Shown: positions 33,516 through 45,739, numbered from the stretch's first letter. The stretch is DNA of 64,000 nt from Eulemur rufifrons (GCF_041146395.1 NC_090996.1:31520738-31584737), one strand, 5' to 3'. Made by a program: numbers and translations. The notes: generated by a model from the sequence alone, not told the origin.

Positions 33516-35305
33516 GTTTGTAGTCACCAATGACAACAGAGTTCTGACCCCTGAAGGCAGAGACCTTGCTGTCTTCAGCCCTTATGTAGACATGTGGTTG
33601 CTGGCAGTGACTGAGGACAGAGCAGCTGTCATCAGCTAACTTTGGAGCAGCCTGGTTTCCCCAGTCCTGGTTAATTAAGGCTCAGAGCTGCAGCTGGGTC
33701 ACAGGACCCAGAGTTTGGAAAGCTGGGCGCACACTTATTGCATGGCTGCCTCTGGGCCCCTGGCATCTGCAGCAAGGCTGACTGTCAGCTAGCCAACGAG
33801 CATGCCCTGTGGGCAGAAGCAGCCTCAGGACCAGCTTCTTTCTGCGGCAGCTCCTCTCGGTTCAGCACCAGACGCGTCTCTTCCTCTGCGGTTCCTGACA
33901 GGTGCTTGCATAACACAGCGCCGACGCTCTGCGGTGGATGCTTAAGAGGGTCTGTTTGTCACAAGCTTAAAAAATACCCCCTCCCTCTGTGTGACTCCCC
34001 AGTTTTCACTATTCCCCCATCTGCTTGGTGCTTTGGAACTCAGCAAGTGGCAATATCATTTGTACCTAGGGTAAAGATGTTCCTCTCTAACTTAATTCTA
34101 AGCTTTTATTAAAATCATTTAACATTGTGGCTACTACAAAGAAGAACATTTATTCTTAGGGGGAGGAAAAAAAAAAGAAAAGAAGAAAGAAAAAGAAAAG
34201 AAACGTCTTCATTTAAACACGTGTTTTTAGCTCACAAAATCTATAAAGAACTGCAGGAAACTTTTTGGACTCTCTCATTCTAAGTAACTATTTTATCTCG
34301 TATTTGAACAGCCTGGATGTGGGAGGCAAGGTTTCAATACTTACTACAAAGATAGAAATCTAGCTCTGAGTTCTGAACACACAGCAGAACAGCTTGAGGG
34401 TGTTACTTCAATATTTTCCCTTAAAGGTAAACTGAGTAGTTACATATGGCATCTGCCTTAGGAAGATCCCTTTACACAACAAGTTATAAGTAAATATTCT
34501 TACAGATGGGTGTCTAAGGGAGAGAGACTAGTGAAATCAAATAAAACTTTCCCAATGTCTGTGAACCAACACGTTCATTAAATTGGTTGGATTTTGAAAT
34601 TTGTGACTTTCAAGGCTGTGATTATTTAGTTGATTATAGGCTTTTGTTAAAAAAAAAAAACAAAACCCTACCTTATTAACTCATTCAAATTCCCACGGGA
34701 TCCAACAAAGCAGCACTAAGCTGGCAAGAAAAAGGTCTACGACAATTTAAAAAATAAAACCCACAATGTAGCAAAGTGAGATTTCTAAGCTAAGTACCTT
34801 TTATTGCTTGAGTTCAGGACATAAAATGTATCTTTAATATAAATGGCTACATCCCCACCTCTGCCTTAATGATCTGCTTGATATATATTGTAGCCATTCA
34901 TATTAATTACATCATTAATAATGGTTTCTTTGAGAAGCCATCTATGAATACAGCCATGTCAGAAGACGTACAGGTCGTCTAGGATATCTGCAGCTAGGCC
35001 TTAAGAAACCAGAATCTCACCTTTAGAAATGGCCATCTATTGATTGCTAAAACAAGAGAGGAAGCTGCTTCAGACTTCCTGGTTCAATTCCTAACTCCTG
35101 GTGGGAAGGATGGAGGAGAAGGGGAGGAAGGTGGCAAGGTCACACCTGTGGGTGGGATGAAGCCTGTCAAAGAAATGGAGAACGAGGGCCTCCAAGAATG
35201 CCACCTGCACCCTGGGCTTGTGTTTCTAGCTCTCTGAGGGACTCTTCTGCTTGGCCGACCTTTGTTAAGTTAGACTCCAAATATCCCCACCTGAATGGTT
35301 ACTAT
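33516..35305. other. Unique sequence, no gene seen
   Basis: A moderately CpG-containing segment lies at about 33725-33960 (124-codon frame 33738-34112 with no recognised domain). An A/G-rich low-complexity tract lies at 34163-34204 and an A-run at 34648-34660. Confidence 0.5.
34163..34204. repeat. A/G-rich low-complexity tract
   Basis: Purine-only run of A interspersed with single G residues on the plus strand. Confidence 0.85.
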
Positions 35306-35307
35306 GC

Positions 35308-35450
35308 ATGCAGCCAATGGGCATCTGCCACGTGCTGGACAATGTACTGAGCTCTCTGCAAACATCATCCATCTAATCTGCACAGATGTCCCTGTGGTTA
35401 TACGGATGGGCATGATAACCACTCAATTCCACCAGCTAGAAAGAGAGAAT
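35308..35450 (-). mobile_element. MIR fragment
   Basis: Antisense MIR: 'gccacgtgctggacaatgta', 'ctgagctctctgcaaacatc' and 'atctaatctgcacagatgtc'. Confidence 0.55.
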
Positions 35451-35920
35451 CAGAAAGCAGTTGCACTTTTCACCCGCAAGGGTAGCCGGGACCCCAAACA
35501 CAAGGACAAAGTCTTGGTGCTCATGGTGTTCTCCCTCATACACTCCAAATCCTTCCCCCTCTCCCTATACTGGAGTCTGCAAATTGCTATGTGTTGCTGG
35601 ACCAAAGTGGCCAAGACAACAGTAGCTGGAGACAGAATTAACAAGGCATCTAGGATCATCAGCAGCCTTGATTTTCCTGCTAAATAATTTAGGTCTTAAC
35701 CTGCAGGGAATAGGGGACCGCTGAAATATTAAACAGGAAAACTGACATCACCATTTTTCCAGTAACCGAGTCCGGAGATTTTGTTGATCTCAAAAAATTT
35801 CTTTTTCTTCTTCATGTCCAAGACATAGCCAAGTTCCCTTCTTTGTATACTATGCCAATAAACCAGTCACGAGCCTACCTCTGAATCCCTGCCCCACCGG
35901 CAACTCTGGCTGTGTGACTT
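35451..35920. other. Unannotated stretch
   Basis: The end of a 130-codon plus frame (35295-35687) lies here. The frame starts inside a MIR and shows no domain, so it is not supported as a gene. Confidence 0.5.
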
Positions 35921-35924
35921 TTTC

Positions 35925-36079
35925 TACATTCCTTATGATTTTTGAGCTGCTTCAGTTTCCCATTCTGGAAAATGGTGATGGGTGGTAAAAGCACCCACTA
36001 CCTAGGTGTCTTTGAGGGAGAAGTGGATGATCGTATGTTATTCTATGCCTGGCCCATGGTGAGTACAAACTCTCTAAGT
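35925..36079 (+). mobile_element. MIR fragment
   Basis: Sense MIR: 'gctgcttcagtttcccattc', 'tggaaaatggtgatgggtgg' and 'ctatgcctggcccatggtga'. Confidence 0.6.
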
Positions 36080-36498
36080 GTTACAGATTGAACTGGGTCC
36101 ACAAAATTCATATCTTGAAGTCCTAATCCCTAATGTTTCAGAATGTGACTTTACTTAGAAACAGGGTCGTTATAGAGGTAATCAAGTTCAAAGGCGGTCC
36201 TCAGAGTGGACCCTAATCCAGTATGACAGGTATCCTTATAAGAAGAGGAAATTGTGGACACAGACATGCACAGAAGGAAGATGATTCAAGGAGCCACAAG
36301 GAGAAGGTGGACGTCTACAAGCCAAGGAGAGAGGCTCGGGACAGGTTCTTCCCCCACAGCCCTTGGAAGGAATCTCTCCTGTGGACACCTTGATTTTGGA
36401 CTTCTGGCCTCCAGAACTGAGAGAGAATAAACTTCTATTGTTTAAGCTAACCCCCCCACCCCACCCCGTAGTCCTTTGTTATGGCAGCATCGGGTAAC
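36080..36498 (+). mobile_element. MLT1-type MaLR solo LTR
   Basis: 'gttacagattgaactgggtc', 'acaaaattcatatcttgaag', 'gactttacttagaaacaggg', 'gtggaccctaatccagtatg', 'caccttgattttggacttct', 'ggcctccagaactgagagag' and the end 'ttatggcagcatcgggtaac'. Near full length; a C-rich tract (36450-36467) has expanded within the 3' part. Confidence 0.85.
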
Positions 36499-37310
36499 CT
36501 TCCTTATGCTGTTCTCTCCCTGTCTAGCTCCAATCTTGCAAATCTTATACCTAATTAGGACACAGATTCCTGGCTGTCTTCCTTGCCTCTGAGCTCAGGA
36601 GAGCAAATGGGTTTCATTTTGGGTGCCAACTTCGATAATCTATAGTCACTGCCTGGAGCATTGCATTGAGAAGGACGGTGAGGCCAGCCCAGATTCAGGG
36701 GGTAAAAGTGCCGTCATTGATTAGCAATGTCTGCCACAGTCATGGAAATGGAAGGTGGAGGGCAGCTGCTGTCTTTTTCAGTCCTGCCTTGGCCCGCACT
36801 GGTGTATTCATCTTGAAAAACTGTTACCAGATTGAGCCTCCTCACACCTTTTCATCACTCTGCTCAAGAGCTTCAGGTAGCTTGTCCCATCCAACCACGT
36901 AAAATGTATATACTGTGGTCTCCAGCAACTCCAAAAATTGTGCATATTGATTCATTCATTCAAGAGTATAATTCAAGAAATAATACAATCATCATACAAG
37001 AAATACAATAATCATTAAATAATCGTAATATAATGATTGTCTAAGGAATCAAACTAACTGACCCTGGAACGTCATATAACTAAGTGCCCTTTCTTTTTAT
37101 CTCACTTTCATCATTGCTAGTGTCATGTGAGTTCATTTCTTCCCCACCCGACCTCTCCCATTCACATTGCAGACTACGCAGAAAGAAAAACAGCTTCTGG
37201 CCTCTTCTGAATTCGCATCTCTGAAGCTGTCTAACCTGACTAGCAAGGTTCCCTGACCTGCCCATGTCCCATGTGAAAAGTTTTGGGAAAGCCCTCAACC
37301 TGGCCCAGTG
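36499..37310. other. Unique sequence with a degenerate AT repeat
   Basis: About 36973-37040 holds imperfect repeats of an 'aagaaatacaataatcat'-like word. No gene recognised. Confidence 0.5.
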
Positions 37311-37430
37311 TGGGTCACATGTACACCTTGGACCAATCAGCGACACAGGAGAAGAGCAAAGCCTGATTGGCTGGGCCTGAGTCACATGTTCCTCCCTGCA
37401 TCCCGGGCAGTGGGTTCCAGTGATTGGACA
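37311..37430. promoter_or_regulatory. Inverted E-box/CCAAT arrangement
   Basis: Left arm: ACATGT at 37317-37322 and CCAATCAG at 37333-37340. Right arm, inverted: CTGATTGG at 37363-37370 and ACATGT at 37384-37389, both in 'gtcacatgt' context. A third inverted CCAAT core (ATTGG) is at 37423-37427. 'ggaccaatcagcg' is a strong NF-Y-type match. It may derive from an old interspersed repeat, since similar 'cacatg...accaatca' wording occurs in mammalian repeats. Confidence 0.45.
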
Positions 37431-38149
37431 GGGGAGGGATGTTACTGCAAGCTAAGGAGTGCTCAAAAACAACAGAGGTCCTCTCCGCCTGCCTCAGCTA
37501 CCCAGTCATCCTCATGTCTCATTTTTCCCAAGGTTATTTCCCCTCCCAGCCTTCCTGTCATGTTGTTGCCCCATGATCTTTTATCCCCTAAAGCACCACA
37601 CAGATTTAGTGAAACATTCCATGATTAGATAGCTGAGAATCTACCACTGGCCACTGAAAAGAAATAACTTGAAAGATTAGAGGGCTACCATGACAACCGT
37701 TTTGGAGGAGGGGATTGGAACTGGAGGAAAATTTAGTGAGGTAGATGGAGGAAAAAATTATCTGCATTTTAATTTCCTCATCTATAATACAGGGGAAAAA
37801 AATCCCACTCTTCTCTGTAACTTGAAAAATGCACTAGGAGAACTGCCAGAGATAGCTGCTAATGTCTCTCTGTCACGTAAAACTTAGAATAGATTTTTCC
37901 AGACATCTATCTGCAGTTTGTGAAAAGTCCAAAGCTTTTCTCAAAATTTCTGCACATTGCCACAGGCCTTACACCCTCCTGGGATATATCAGGTTTCCAT
38001 TTCTTGCCCTGGCTGTGTTGATTTTTTCCTTTCTCTGTCTCTCACTGTTGTTGAGTTACCTTTGAATAAATTTGACCTTAACATGACACATGGTGACTGT
38101 TCCTTGACAATGAATACACAGACAAAATGTTCACATAAGAATATCGCAT
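37431..38149. other. Unannotated stretch
   Basis: No gene or confident repeat recognised; T-rich near 38021-38045. Confidence 0.5.
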
Positions 38150-38530
38150 GTGTCAGTCAGGATAAGCCAAGTAATGCTGTGGTAACAAATGACTCTAAAA
38201 TCTCAAGGGCTTAGAATTCACAAAACATTATTTCTTGCTCATGTCACACAGACATCATGGATTTGGCAGGACAAGACAAGGGGTGGATGTTGCTTCTCAA
38301 AGACTTTCAGGTACCTAGGATGAAGGAAGAGCCATCACCCCAAATATTTCCAGTCCCCATGCCAGAGGAATAAGAATCTTCTAGAAACTCTTGCATCAAT
38401 AATTAAATGTTCTAAGACTCATCCCTTTCGTTTATAGCTCATTAGCCAGAGCTAGTCTCCATGGCTCCACTTAAACCACAAGAAGTTCAGGAAGCTCCAA
38501 GCAGGGAGGAGAGGGAGAATATTAAATGGT
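38150..38530 (-). mobile_element. LTR-like interspersed repeat, family not assigned
   Basis: 'aagccaagtaatgctgtggt', 'aacaaatgactctaaaatct', 'cattatttcttgctcatgtc' and 'cacaagaagttcaggaagct' match a mammalian repeat I recognise by its 'gctgctgtaacaaa...tcagtggctta...ttatttctcgctcatg' order. It probably belongs to an old ERVL/MaLR-type LTR lying in reverse. The exact family and the strand are uncertain. Confidence 0.45.
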
Positions 38531-38965
38531 GCCCCCTAATGACAAGCACACAATATTTTGTTTGGGGAAGTTGAAGGGTTTACATTATAGCAACACAAAC
38601 ATTTCGTATTACTACTCTTAGAAGCCCTTTCATATATATCACCATTGCTCAGCTACTCTCTCACTTCTCTCTCCTACCCTCAGGCATCTTCTAGCTCTAG
38701 AAACAAAAACATTCTCAAAAATCCTCTTCTATGCTTATGCAACTCTTATTCCCAACTCAACTCCAGTATGCTCTTTGTTAAGCTAAGACACTGTAAATTT
38801 GGAAACTATCATTTGCAAAACCCTAAATTCTTAGCCTGGAGCCAACCCCCTCCCTATTCCCTTTGAGTGGGTATTTTGGGGATTGGAAGAAGACTGTTAG
38901 ATGAATTACTCTCCCAGTTACACAATCATGTGCAAGCACTTTATATAAAGTCCAATGGAAATGGT
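38531..38965. other. Unannotated stretch
   Basis: Nothing recognised. Confidence 0.5.
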
Positions 38966-38969
38966 TCTT

Positions 38970-39110
38970 GCCATGTTGGAAATTTCCTTGGGCTTCTATT
39001 TTCTCATTGTAGAAAGGGAATAACAATCCTTGCTCTGACTATATAGTCAGCTTGTACATGAAAACACTTTGTGAACCCCAAAGCAGTATGCAAACTCAAG
39101 ACAGGGGTAG
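38970..39110 (+). mobile_element. MIR fragment
   Basis: Sense MIR: 'cttctattttctcattgtag', 'aaagggaataacaatccttg' and 'aaaacactttgtgaacccca'. Confidence 0.6.
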
Positions 39111-40149
39111 AACTGCAGGCAAACAAGACTACGTTGCCATGAATTCCAAAGTTGTTCCAAATTCCAAGCCCTGAAAGCTGATGCTCTTTCTTCTTCCTTT
39201 TGGTAAGAGCAAGTCAGTATTTTATGGTCTGATATCAAGGGCAAGTCAAGCTTCCCCACCAGTATGGTTTTGTCTGTCTTTGTGATTTAATAATGCAGTC
39301 CATATTGGAAGATGATGCAGTTATGTCAGTTATTAGAGAATTACATTTTTCTGTTCTGCTAAAGGGAAGCAAAGATGAGCTCTGCCAGATGCACACATAA
39401 AACTAGACAGAGACATACCTTCCAAGTCAACCCATCCATCTCTCTCTAGGACATGTCAACATGTGGAATTTATGAAATATGGACTGTATTAAAAATGTTA
39501 AATGCACTTTTTAAATGTAACCACTGCAGAAATAAGATACCTTTTGTTCATTTATTTGCTTTTTTTTATTGTTGTTTGGTATTGTTTTTCCTCAAGTGGA
39601 CTGTCTGTGCTTGTTAAGCATCGGTAAACGGCCAGTTACGAGGCAAACACAAAATATACATATGAATATTTAATAAGAAACAATAGCAGAAATATAGTGT
39701 GCATTTGTTGCTCCACTGGAAAACTATATTCATTATTGTACAAATTATTCTCCCATAAATATTTCAGAAACTTGGAAAAAGGTTAGACTAGTGTACCCAG
39801 CACTTGGGCTGAGACCACTGTTGCATGCATCTGCGCTATGATGAATGCCAATCCTGCATTCACTGCTGAGGTCTGAAATCTGTCTTTTGGTCAGTTTTAG
39901 GAGATGAAGTTATTCCATGTTTTGTCATACATGAATAAAGGGGAACAAAGCATTGATTAGCATGCAGGACTATGGGTTCTTTCTTGACCAGATGACAGAC
40001 AGCAACTTTCTTGATACCAGCCAAGGAGAAAGAATAGAACTCTTACTGTGAAAGATAGTTTGAGAAAGAAAAACATAAATGCTAGAAGACGTTATTCTAG
40101 CATCAGGCATCATAAAGCCTAAGTCTCTACATTCTATTGATTTTGATCG
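39111..40149. other. Unique AT-rich sequence
   Basis: T-rich tract at about 39556-39592. The rest looks single-copy; no gene seen. Confidence 0.5.
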
Positions 40150-40245
40150 AAGTGATTTATTTTTCAGCCAACAAATATTTTTTAAGTGCTTACTATGTGC
40201 TAGGTACAATGCTATATGCTAAAGATATAAAAGTGACCAAAATAA
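40150..40245 (-). mobile_element. L2 3' end fragment
   Basis: 'cagccaacaaatatttttta', 'agtgcttactatgtgctagg' and 'tacaatgctatatgctaaag' are the reverse complement of the L2 terminus. Confidence 0.75.
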
Positions 40246-41220
40246 TATGATTACTTTTTATGTCATTGTATTTCCAAAGAGTGACTTTATTTCAGTTAAT
40301 TAACTTTGCATAGAATATTGGCACATTTAGGAGGTTGGATGTCCTTAATATTATTTATGATTGATGGTAGGAGAACCAATAAGTCATTCATTATCCATCA
40401 AATAGGGAACCAGGAAAGAATCAGATGATTCCATGACTGTTCCCAAGGAAGAATGAATGTGAAAAATCTAAGATGGATTGTGCTGGTGACTCTTTTAGGG
40501 TATTAGAGAAGGGGAGCTTAGGGTCATCAAAGAAATATAACTTCTCCTATGTTTAAATTATTTCCATCCACACGTGGATGGGTTCTAACCTTCTCTTCTG
40601 AAAAGAAGCAAGGGCTTTACACGGCTACTATTTTCCTTAACTATAGCCTTGCTTGGGACACGAACATAATTTACAACCCTTGCCAGGGCACCAAGTTGAT
40701 ATATCTTGCACCGAATGGTGACTCAAAGAATGTTGAGATTCTCGGCTCTTGTGTGAGTCATGTGAAGGGGCCATGCATACAGCTGGCACCTCAGAGACTA
40801 CTTCCAACTTGAGAGACACAGGTAGTATAGGAGCAGTAAAAGCTCTGGGTATGAAGAACGGATCAAAATACAAATGTTTCTCTAAAGAACTGCCCTCCCC
40901 CAACACACACCAGGGAGTTGTATCACTCAGACAACTGAGAAGTGGTCAGAGATACTAAAGGTCCCTGAATCACAATAGTGATAGTATTATCATCAACAGT
41001 AAAGACAAAAGTAATTAGAAAGAAGTCCATTCTGTGCACAAGTATTTTAGGCATTATATGGTTAAATGTTATAAGCAACTTCCTCAGGGCCATTGATGAT
41101 GAGATTGTGACCTAGATTTTGAGTTCTGACATCTTTTCAGTTCCTTGGCCACACTCGTCCACACTCACAGCTCTTCCCCATTTTCTGGCCAACTTGGAAT
41201 CAACCTTATAATTAACTGCA
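40246..41220. other. Unannotated stretch; weak MIR remnant
   Basis: A weak antisense MIR scrap ('ggcattatatggttaaatgt') lies near 41050. No gene recognised. Confidence 0.45.
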
Positions 41221-41224
41221 CGGG

Positions 41225-41400
41225 CTGTGAAGTCAGGCTGTTTTGTTCCCTGTTTTAGATACTATACTTTCTAACTGTGTGACTTTATAAAAATTGCTTA
41301 ATGTTTCAAAGCCTCAGTTTCCTCATCTGGGAAATGCGGGTAATACAGATCACAGAGTTGTCACAGCAATTACGCAAGATAATCCATGCATCCGGTTTCC
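41225..41400 (+). mobile_element. MIR element
   Basis: Sense MIR: 'ggctgtgaagtcaggctgtt', 'ctttctaactgtgtgacttt', 'agcctcagtttcctcatctg' and 'ggaaatgcgggtaatacaga'. Confidence 0.8.
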
Positions 41401-41404
41401 ATGG

Positions 41405-41452
41405 TGACGATGACAATGGCAGCAATGATGGTGATAGTGACAATGATGATGC
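41405..41452. repeat. Imperfect (GAT/GAC)n trinucleotide tract
   Basis: Repeated 'gatgacaatg'-like words. On the plus strand one frame reads as an acidic D/N/G-rich stretch (41301-41537), which is a by-product. Confidence 0.75.
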
Positions 41453-42379
41453 CACAATACTCAAAAGCATTTTTCATCTAAACCTATGCATGGAGAGACT
41501 ATTACAGCTGGCATACAATCTCACAGAATCCCAATAAAAACTAGATGTGTAATGTGTTTAACTCAATAGTTTATACAGCAAAGTTTTTTTTCTGTTTTTT
41601 TTTTTGTTAACTGAAAATAATTACAAGAACATAGCTCTAATTCACTGTCATAGCCTTGAGGAAACTTCATGCAATTGAAGAAGATACACATAAAACTGTG
41701 AAAAATTGAAAGCCTATTTGAAATATGTAGTCATAGTGAGCACTTCTTGTTTAATTGCATTCTGCTTACATAACTAAAAGACCTAAATTAAAGCATAATC
41801 ATGTTTCTAATGATTTTGCACTCTTCCCCCCTCTGACCTAAGGAAGCTCAAGGTGTTAAAAGAGTTATGCTTTGGGACTGAGATCACTAATGTATAAATT
41901 AAACATACATTTCATACATTTATTTACATAACTGAAAAAGGAGGCAAAAATTCCCACTCCTAGTACTTTATTCCTTTTTCAAGCTTCAGGAGGAAGCCTT
42001 GCTATAGATTTTTTTTTTTTTTTTCCCAATGCATAGAAGCTAAAAGTTTCTGAAAGAAGAAATGCCAGGCACATATTTCAAAAGTTTGGGTGGCTTTGCA
42101 TAGCCTCTGAAATGCTGAGAATATAGAACACACTCCAATATATCTAATTATCTTTATGAAATCTCTCAAAATCAATGGCATTATACTCAAAACCAGCTGT
42201 GGCCGGGGAAGTCAAACAGAGCAAGTGTCACTGAGGTTACCACAAAGTATGGTTTTCTTCTTAATAGCACTATTTTTATGGAACATGGAGTTTTTGAATT
42301 GTCATATTTTGTTAACTCTTTTAACAGCCCAAACAATTTAACCATTTTGGTTGAAGAAATCAATTCTACTCTACCTGCA

Positions 42380-42421
42380 TTTTATTTTATCTTACTTTAT
42401 TTTATTTTATTTTGTTTTTTT
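42380..42421. repeat. (TTTTA)n pentanucleotide repeat
   Basis: About seven TTTTA-like units with single-base interruptions, ending in a short T-run. Confidence 0.9.
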
Positions 42422-42810
42422 GGTGCTCCTAACACTTTAAAGACAAAGAGCTCTAGTTTGGGGACACAATGTTAAATCTAGCTTATGCTTGATCATAATT
42501 TTCTTAGTAGTGACATGACAGTGTGTAATAATTCCACTATAACTGTTGCTGTTCCAGGAATATTCAAAGTAGTTCATGGTTAACTGTTTTGTTGTTCCTT
42601 CAAATGCTCTTTTCTGTTGTTTAACAATGTTTCAAATATAAAAATTAACCAGCCTGTCAAAGGAGAAAATTCTAGAGAATTCAGGGAAACCTGAATTCTG
42701 AAGAAGAGGGCTATATCAGCTGTTTTCTAAATTGAGTTTTGGGAATAGTTCATAAAGTGTTGAAAGCTAATAGGTAAAAAAGCTATGGTAACAGGTAAAG
42801 GTATCATTAT

Positions 42811-42905
42811 GAGAGACAGAAAGAGAAAGGAAAGAAAGAAGGAAGAAAGGAAGGAGGTAGGAGGAAGGGAAGGAGGCAGAAGGGAGGGAGGGAAAACAGA
42901 GAAAC
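42811..42905. repeat. (GGAA/GAAA)n purine tract
   Basis: About 95 nearly all-purine bases on the plus strand with GGAA, GAAA and GGGA words. GGAA repeats can act as ETS-factor microsatellite sites in other settings; nothing here proves that use. Confidence 0.92.
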
Positions 42906-42944
42906 TGCAGAGAAGCAAAACTACCCCTTCATCTGGGTAGGAGT

Positions 42945-43510
42945 GATCTATTCATTCACGCAACAATTATTAAGTCCCTACTATGTCCTTGTCACCATGC
43001 TAAGTGCTGAACATAAATTGATGACTAAGATAGACATGGTGTTGCTTTCACAGAGTTTGCCGTTTGGTTGGGGAATTGGGGTATCACATTAAGACAAAAC
43101 AAGTGCTACGATGGGGTACAAAGAGGGGTAATTAACTGAGAAAACTTCCCTAAAAAAGTGACGCCCACAACGTAAGGAACAATGGGATTGATTATACAAA
43201 GTGGTTTTATAGACGTCCATGCTACGGAGGGAAACACACACACAAACTCAAAGAGTACCTGAGAAAGTGCTATCAGATTAGGATTTAGGACAGGGGAGAC
43301 TAAGCAGAAACTCTACCCTGAGGGCCTCTGATAGAATTTTAGACTTAATCTTAAAACTGGTGGAAACTATCATAGGAATTTCAGCAAGAACAACTGTGAT
43401 TTTAGAAAATATCACCGGCTGGTATATGGAGCATAGACTGACGGGGGCCAGGGTGGAGGAAGGAAGGCAAGTTAAGAAGTGGTCACAGCATTCCAGGCAC
43501 GAGGGAAGAG
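42945..43510 (-). mobile_element. L2 3' region
   Basis: Antisense L2: 'cattcacgcaacaattatta', 'agtccctactatgtccttgt', 'gttgctttcacagagtttgc', 'acaagtgctacgatggggta' and 'cagcattccaggcacgaggg'. Order is preserved over about 560 bases. Confidence 0.75.
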
Positions 43511-44049
43511 TGGCTTAGGCAAGAAGAGTAGGAGGAGGATGGAGAGAAGTGAAAAGACTCAAGAAATAAATAGAAGAGTGCAACCTACTGGACTTGATCT
43601 TTGGATGTGGGAGCTAAGGGTAAGGGAAGAGTCCAGACTTATTTTCAGATATATGGAATTAAACTTTAGTTGGCTTATTAAAAAGAAAAAATAAACCTTA
43701 AGTTTCAGCCTAAAGAACGTAAGAGAAAAATAAAGTCAACTGGTCTACTCATAAGACTCTGCCTACTTTCTATGCATGTGTGAATTAATTCATTTTCCAA
43801 CATTAAGGAGTACTTGTTATTCACCTGACGATACTGGGCTTCATCCACTTACATCCAAGTCAACAAGAATATGGACCTCTCTGGATAGAAGAACTGAAAA
43901 AAAAAATCCTGAATTTTTACTCTCTTTATAAATGAGTTTTAATTCATGCCTCTCGAAGTTAGGGCCTTTTATTAGTGACTGTAAATCTCAGAGAGACAAG
44001 AAGTCATAAGATTCTGAAATTGCCTTATAAATTAGTTGCTGGTAGTGAA
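43511..44049. other. Unannotated stretch
   Basis: Purine-rich at 43511-43570 then AT-rich unique DNA; no gene recognised. Confidence 0.5.
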
Positions 44050-44470
44050 ACAGTTGTTTAGTTTGTTGAGGGACTGGGGTGGGGAGGAATTTGGGTGTTG
44101 AAATAATTATTGAACATTACTGAACCAAATAATTAAACTGTGCTGTAAAATTATGGTTATGGTAATATACCCATCATCATTTGTTTTGTTTCTCCTAATC
44201 TAAATTATGATTTTTTTTTGTTACTGCTTTGCAAAGCTACAATAGAACAGTCAAACCTGAAATTAAAACCGGCCTGCAAAAGTTATACAATGTGATCCAA
44301 TATGCTCCACTAGCAATTATTCATGGCAAATAGTATCACGGAGCTCTTAAATCCTTGTTGTAAAGTGAGCTGGACGTGTGTCAACTAAAACCTTAGATAT
44401 TTATAGGTATCAGAAGTGAGGTATGACTTGCTGAAACAATCAAAATGCAAAGGAGATATCTGAAAGCCTA
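44050..44470. promoter_or_regulatory. Candidate conserved non-coding block
   Basis: Repeat-free AT-rich block dense in homeodomain-type cores ('gaaataattattgaac', 'caaataattaaactg', 'gcaattattcatggc') and other AT-rich words ('tctaaattatgat'). Looks like enhancer DNA, but this rests on composition and motif style only. Confidence 0.35.
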
Positions 44471-45425
44471 ATGGGAGCATCTTGGAATATCAGATTTCTG
44501 TTTCCTAGCAGTGCTAAATCTCAGTAGTGCTGACAAGGGAGAAGGCACTGATTTTTTCAAGCAACCAAAGGGAATGCCAGACTCTCTCCTTCCCTGCCCC
44601 ACCCCGGGCCACTAACTCTCTTTGCTACGCCTATAAAATTCCAGACAGAATGATGATTTGGGGCCAAACCCTAAATTCTTTTCTTAGCATCCTATGAAAA
44701 CTAGGTGGTCCAAGAGCTGTATATGAAAATCATCATTATCATCATCCAAAAAGAAAGGAGATTAGTAAATTATCAATTTAATAATTTTCAAGCTCATAGG
44801 GTCAACTCAGACAATGATAGGATGAAATCTCACAGCATCAACATATGAAATGTTTCCCTTGGTCCCTTATTTTGTAGGTCTCAACATTAGTGGGCAGTCC
44901 CTCAGGTACTGAGATGATATAAGTAATTTATGGGTTTGAATTGTATTTAATAGTATAGGGAAACATCCAAATTCTGTATATACTTCCCTCATATTCCTCT
45001 GATTCCTGTGAAGCTGTCAGCTCATGTGACTTCCAAACCCACCAACATTAAGCAGTTGGAAATACAACACAAAGCTGCTGTTGTTTAGAATTTTCTCCCT
45101 TTCTTATCATTCGATACGGTCCTGTAAAGATTGATACGGCTTTGCGAACCTGATGAATGTGTGTTCTAGCATTTGCTTTGAGAAGGATAAAAATCCTAGT
45201 TCTAAGACATCAGAATTAAGATAAAATATTTCAATTATATTTTTTCCTATTCTCCCTTTCTCTATTTCTTCATCCTACTGTGCAAAGAAATTCGTGTTAA
45301 TCTCCTTTCCTTTTATGGTCTAATAGAGTTTAAGACACATCTCTAAAGACAAAGGTTCAAAGAAATCAGAGCAATCACATAAAAACCCACTCAAAAGAGA
45401 TAAAGTAAACTCATTCCTAACACAA
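44471..45425. other. Unannotated stretch
   Basis: A small (ATC)n-like tract lies at about 44727-44748. No gene recognised. Confidence 0.5.
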
Positions 45426-45429
45426 GAAG

Positions 45430-45655
45430 GGAAAATAGCATGGTGGTTAATACCAGGATCGGGACTTAAACTCACATTTGACTCTTTTTCTGCCCACTAC
45501 TAACTGTAGGATTTTTGACCAGCGACTCTCTGAACCCATTTCTTCATCTGGCAATGACAAGCTGTAAAAACTATTGACTTGAGAGGGTTCTTATGAGGAA
45601 CATACTGACACCAAGCACTTTGCACATAGTAGGTGCTCAGTAAGGGTGGGTGACA
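45430..45655 (+). mobile_element. MIR element
   Basis: Sense MIR: 'gcatggtggttaataccagg', 'cactactaactgtaggattt', 'cccatttcttcatctggcaa' and 'ttgcacatagtaggtgctca'. Confidence 0.75.
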
Positions 45656-45739
45656 GTGACAAGTGAGAGAAGGAAGAGATGAGAGTACATGGGAAGCAGT
45701 AGAGTTGACAGACAACCAGGAGGCAAAATGTATGAGCCA

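Larger units (their letters stand above)
41453..42940. other. Unique AT-rich sequence with simple repeats
   Basis: T-runs at 41585-41606 and about 42009-42024, (TTTTA)n at 42380-42414, purine tract at 42811-42905. No gene seen. Confidence 0.5.

Noticed and set aside
33738..34112. 124-codon frame in a moderately CpG-containing segment
   Set aside because: Considered as an exon or retrocopy, but no family is recognisable and CpG density is well below that at 5.7 kb.
41301..41537. Acidic D/N/G-rich short protein
   Set aside because: It is the translation of a MIR followed by a (GAT/GAC)n simple repeat.
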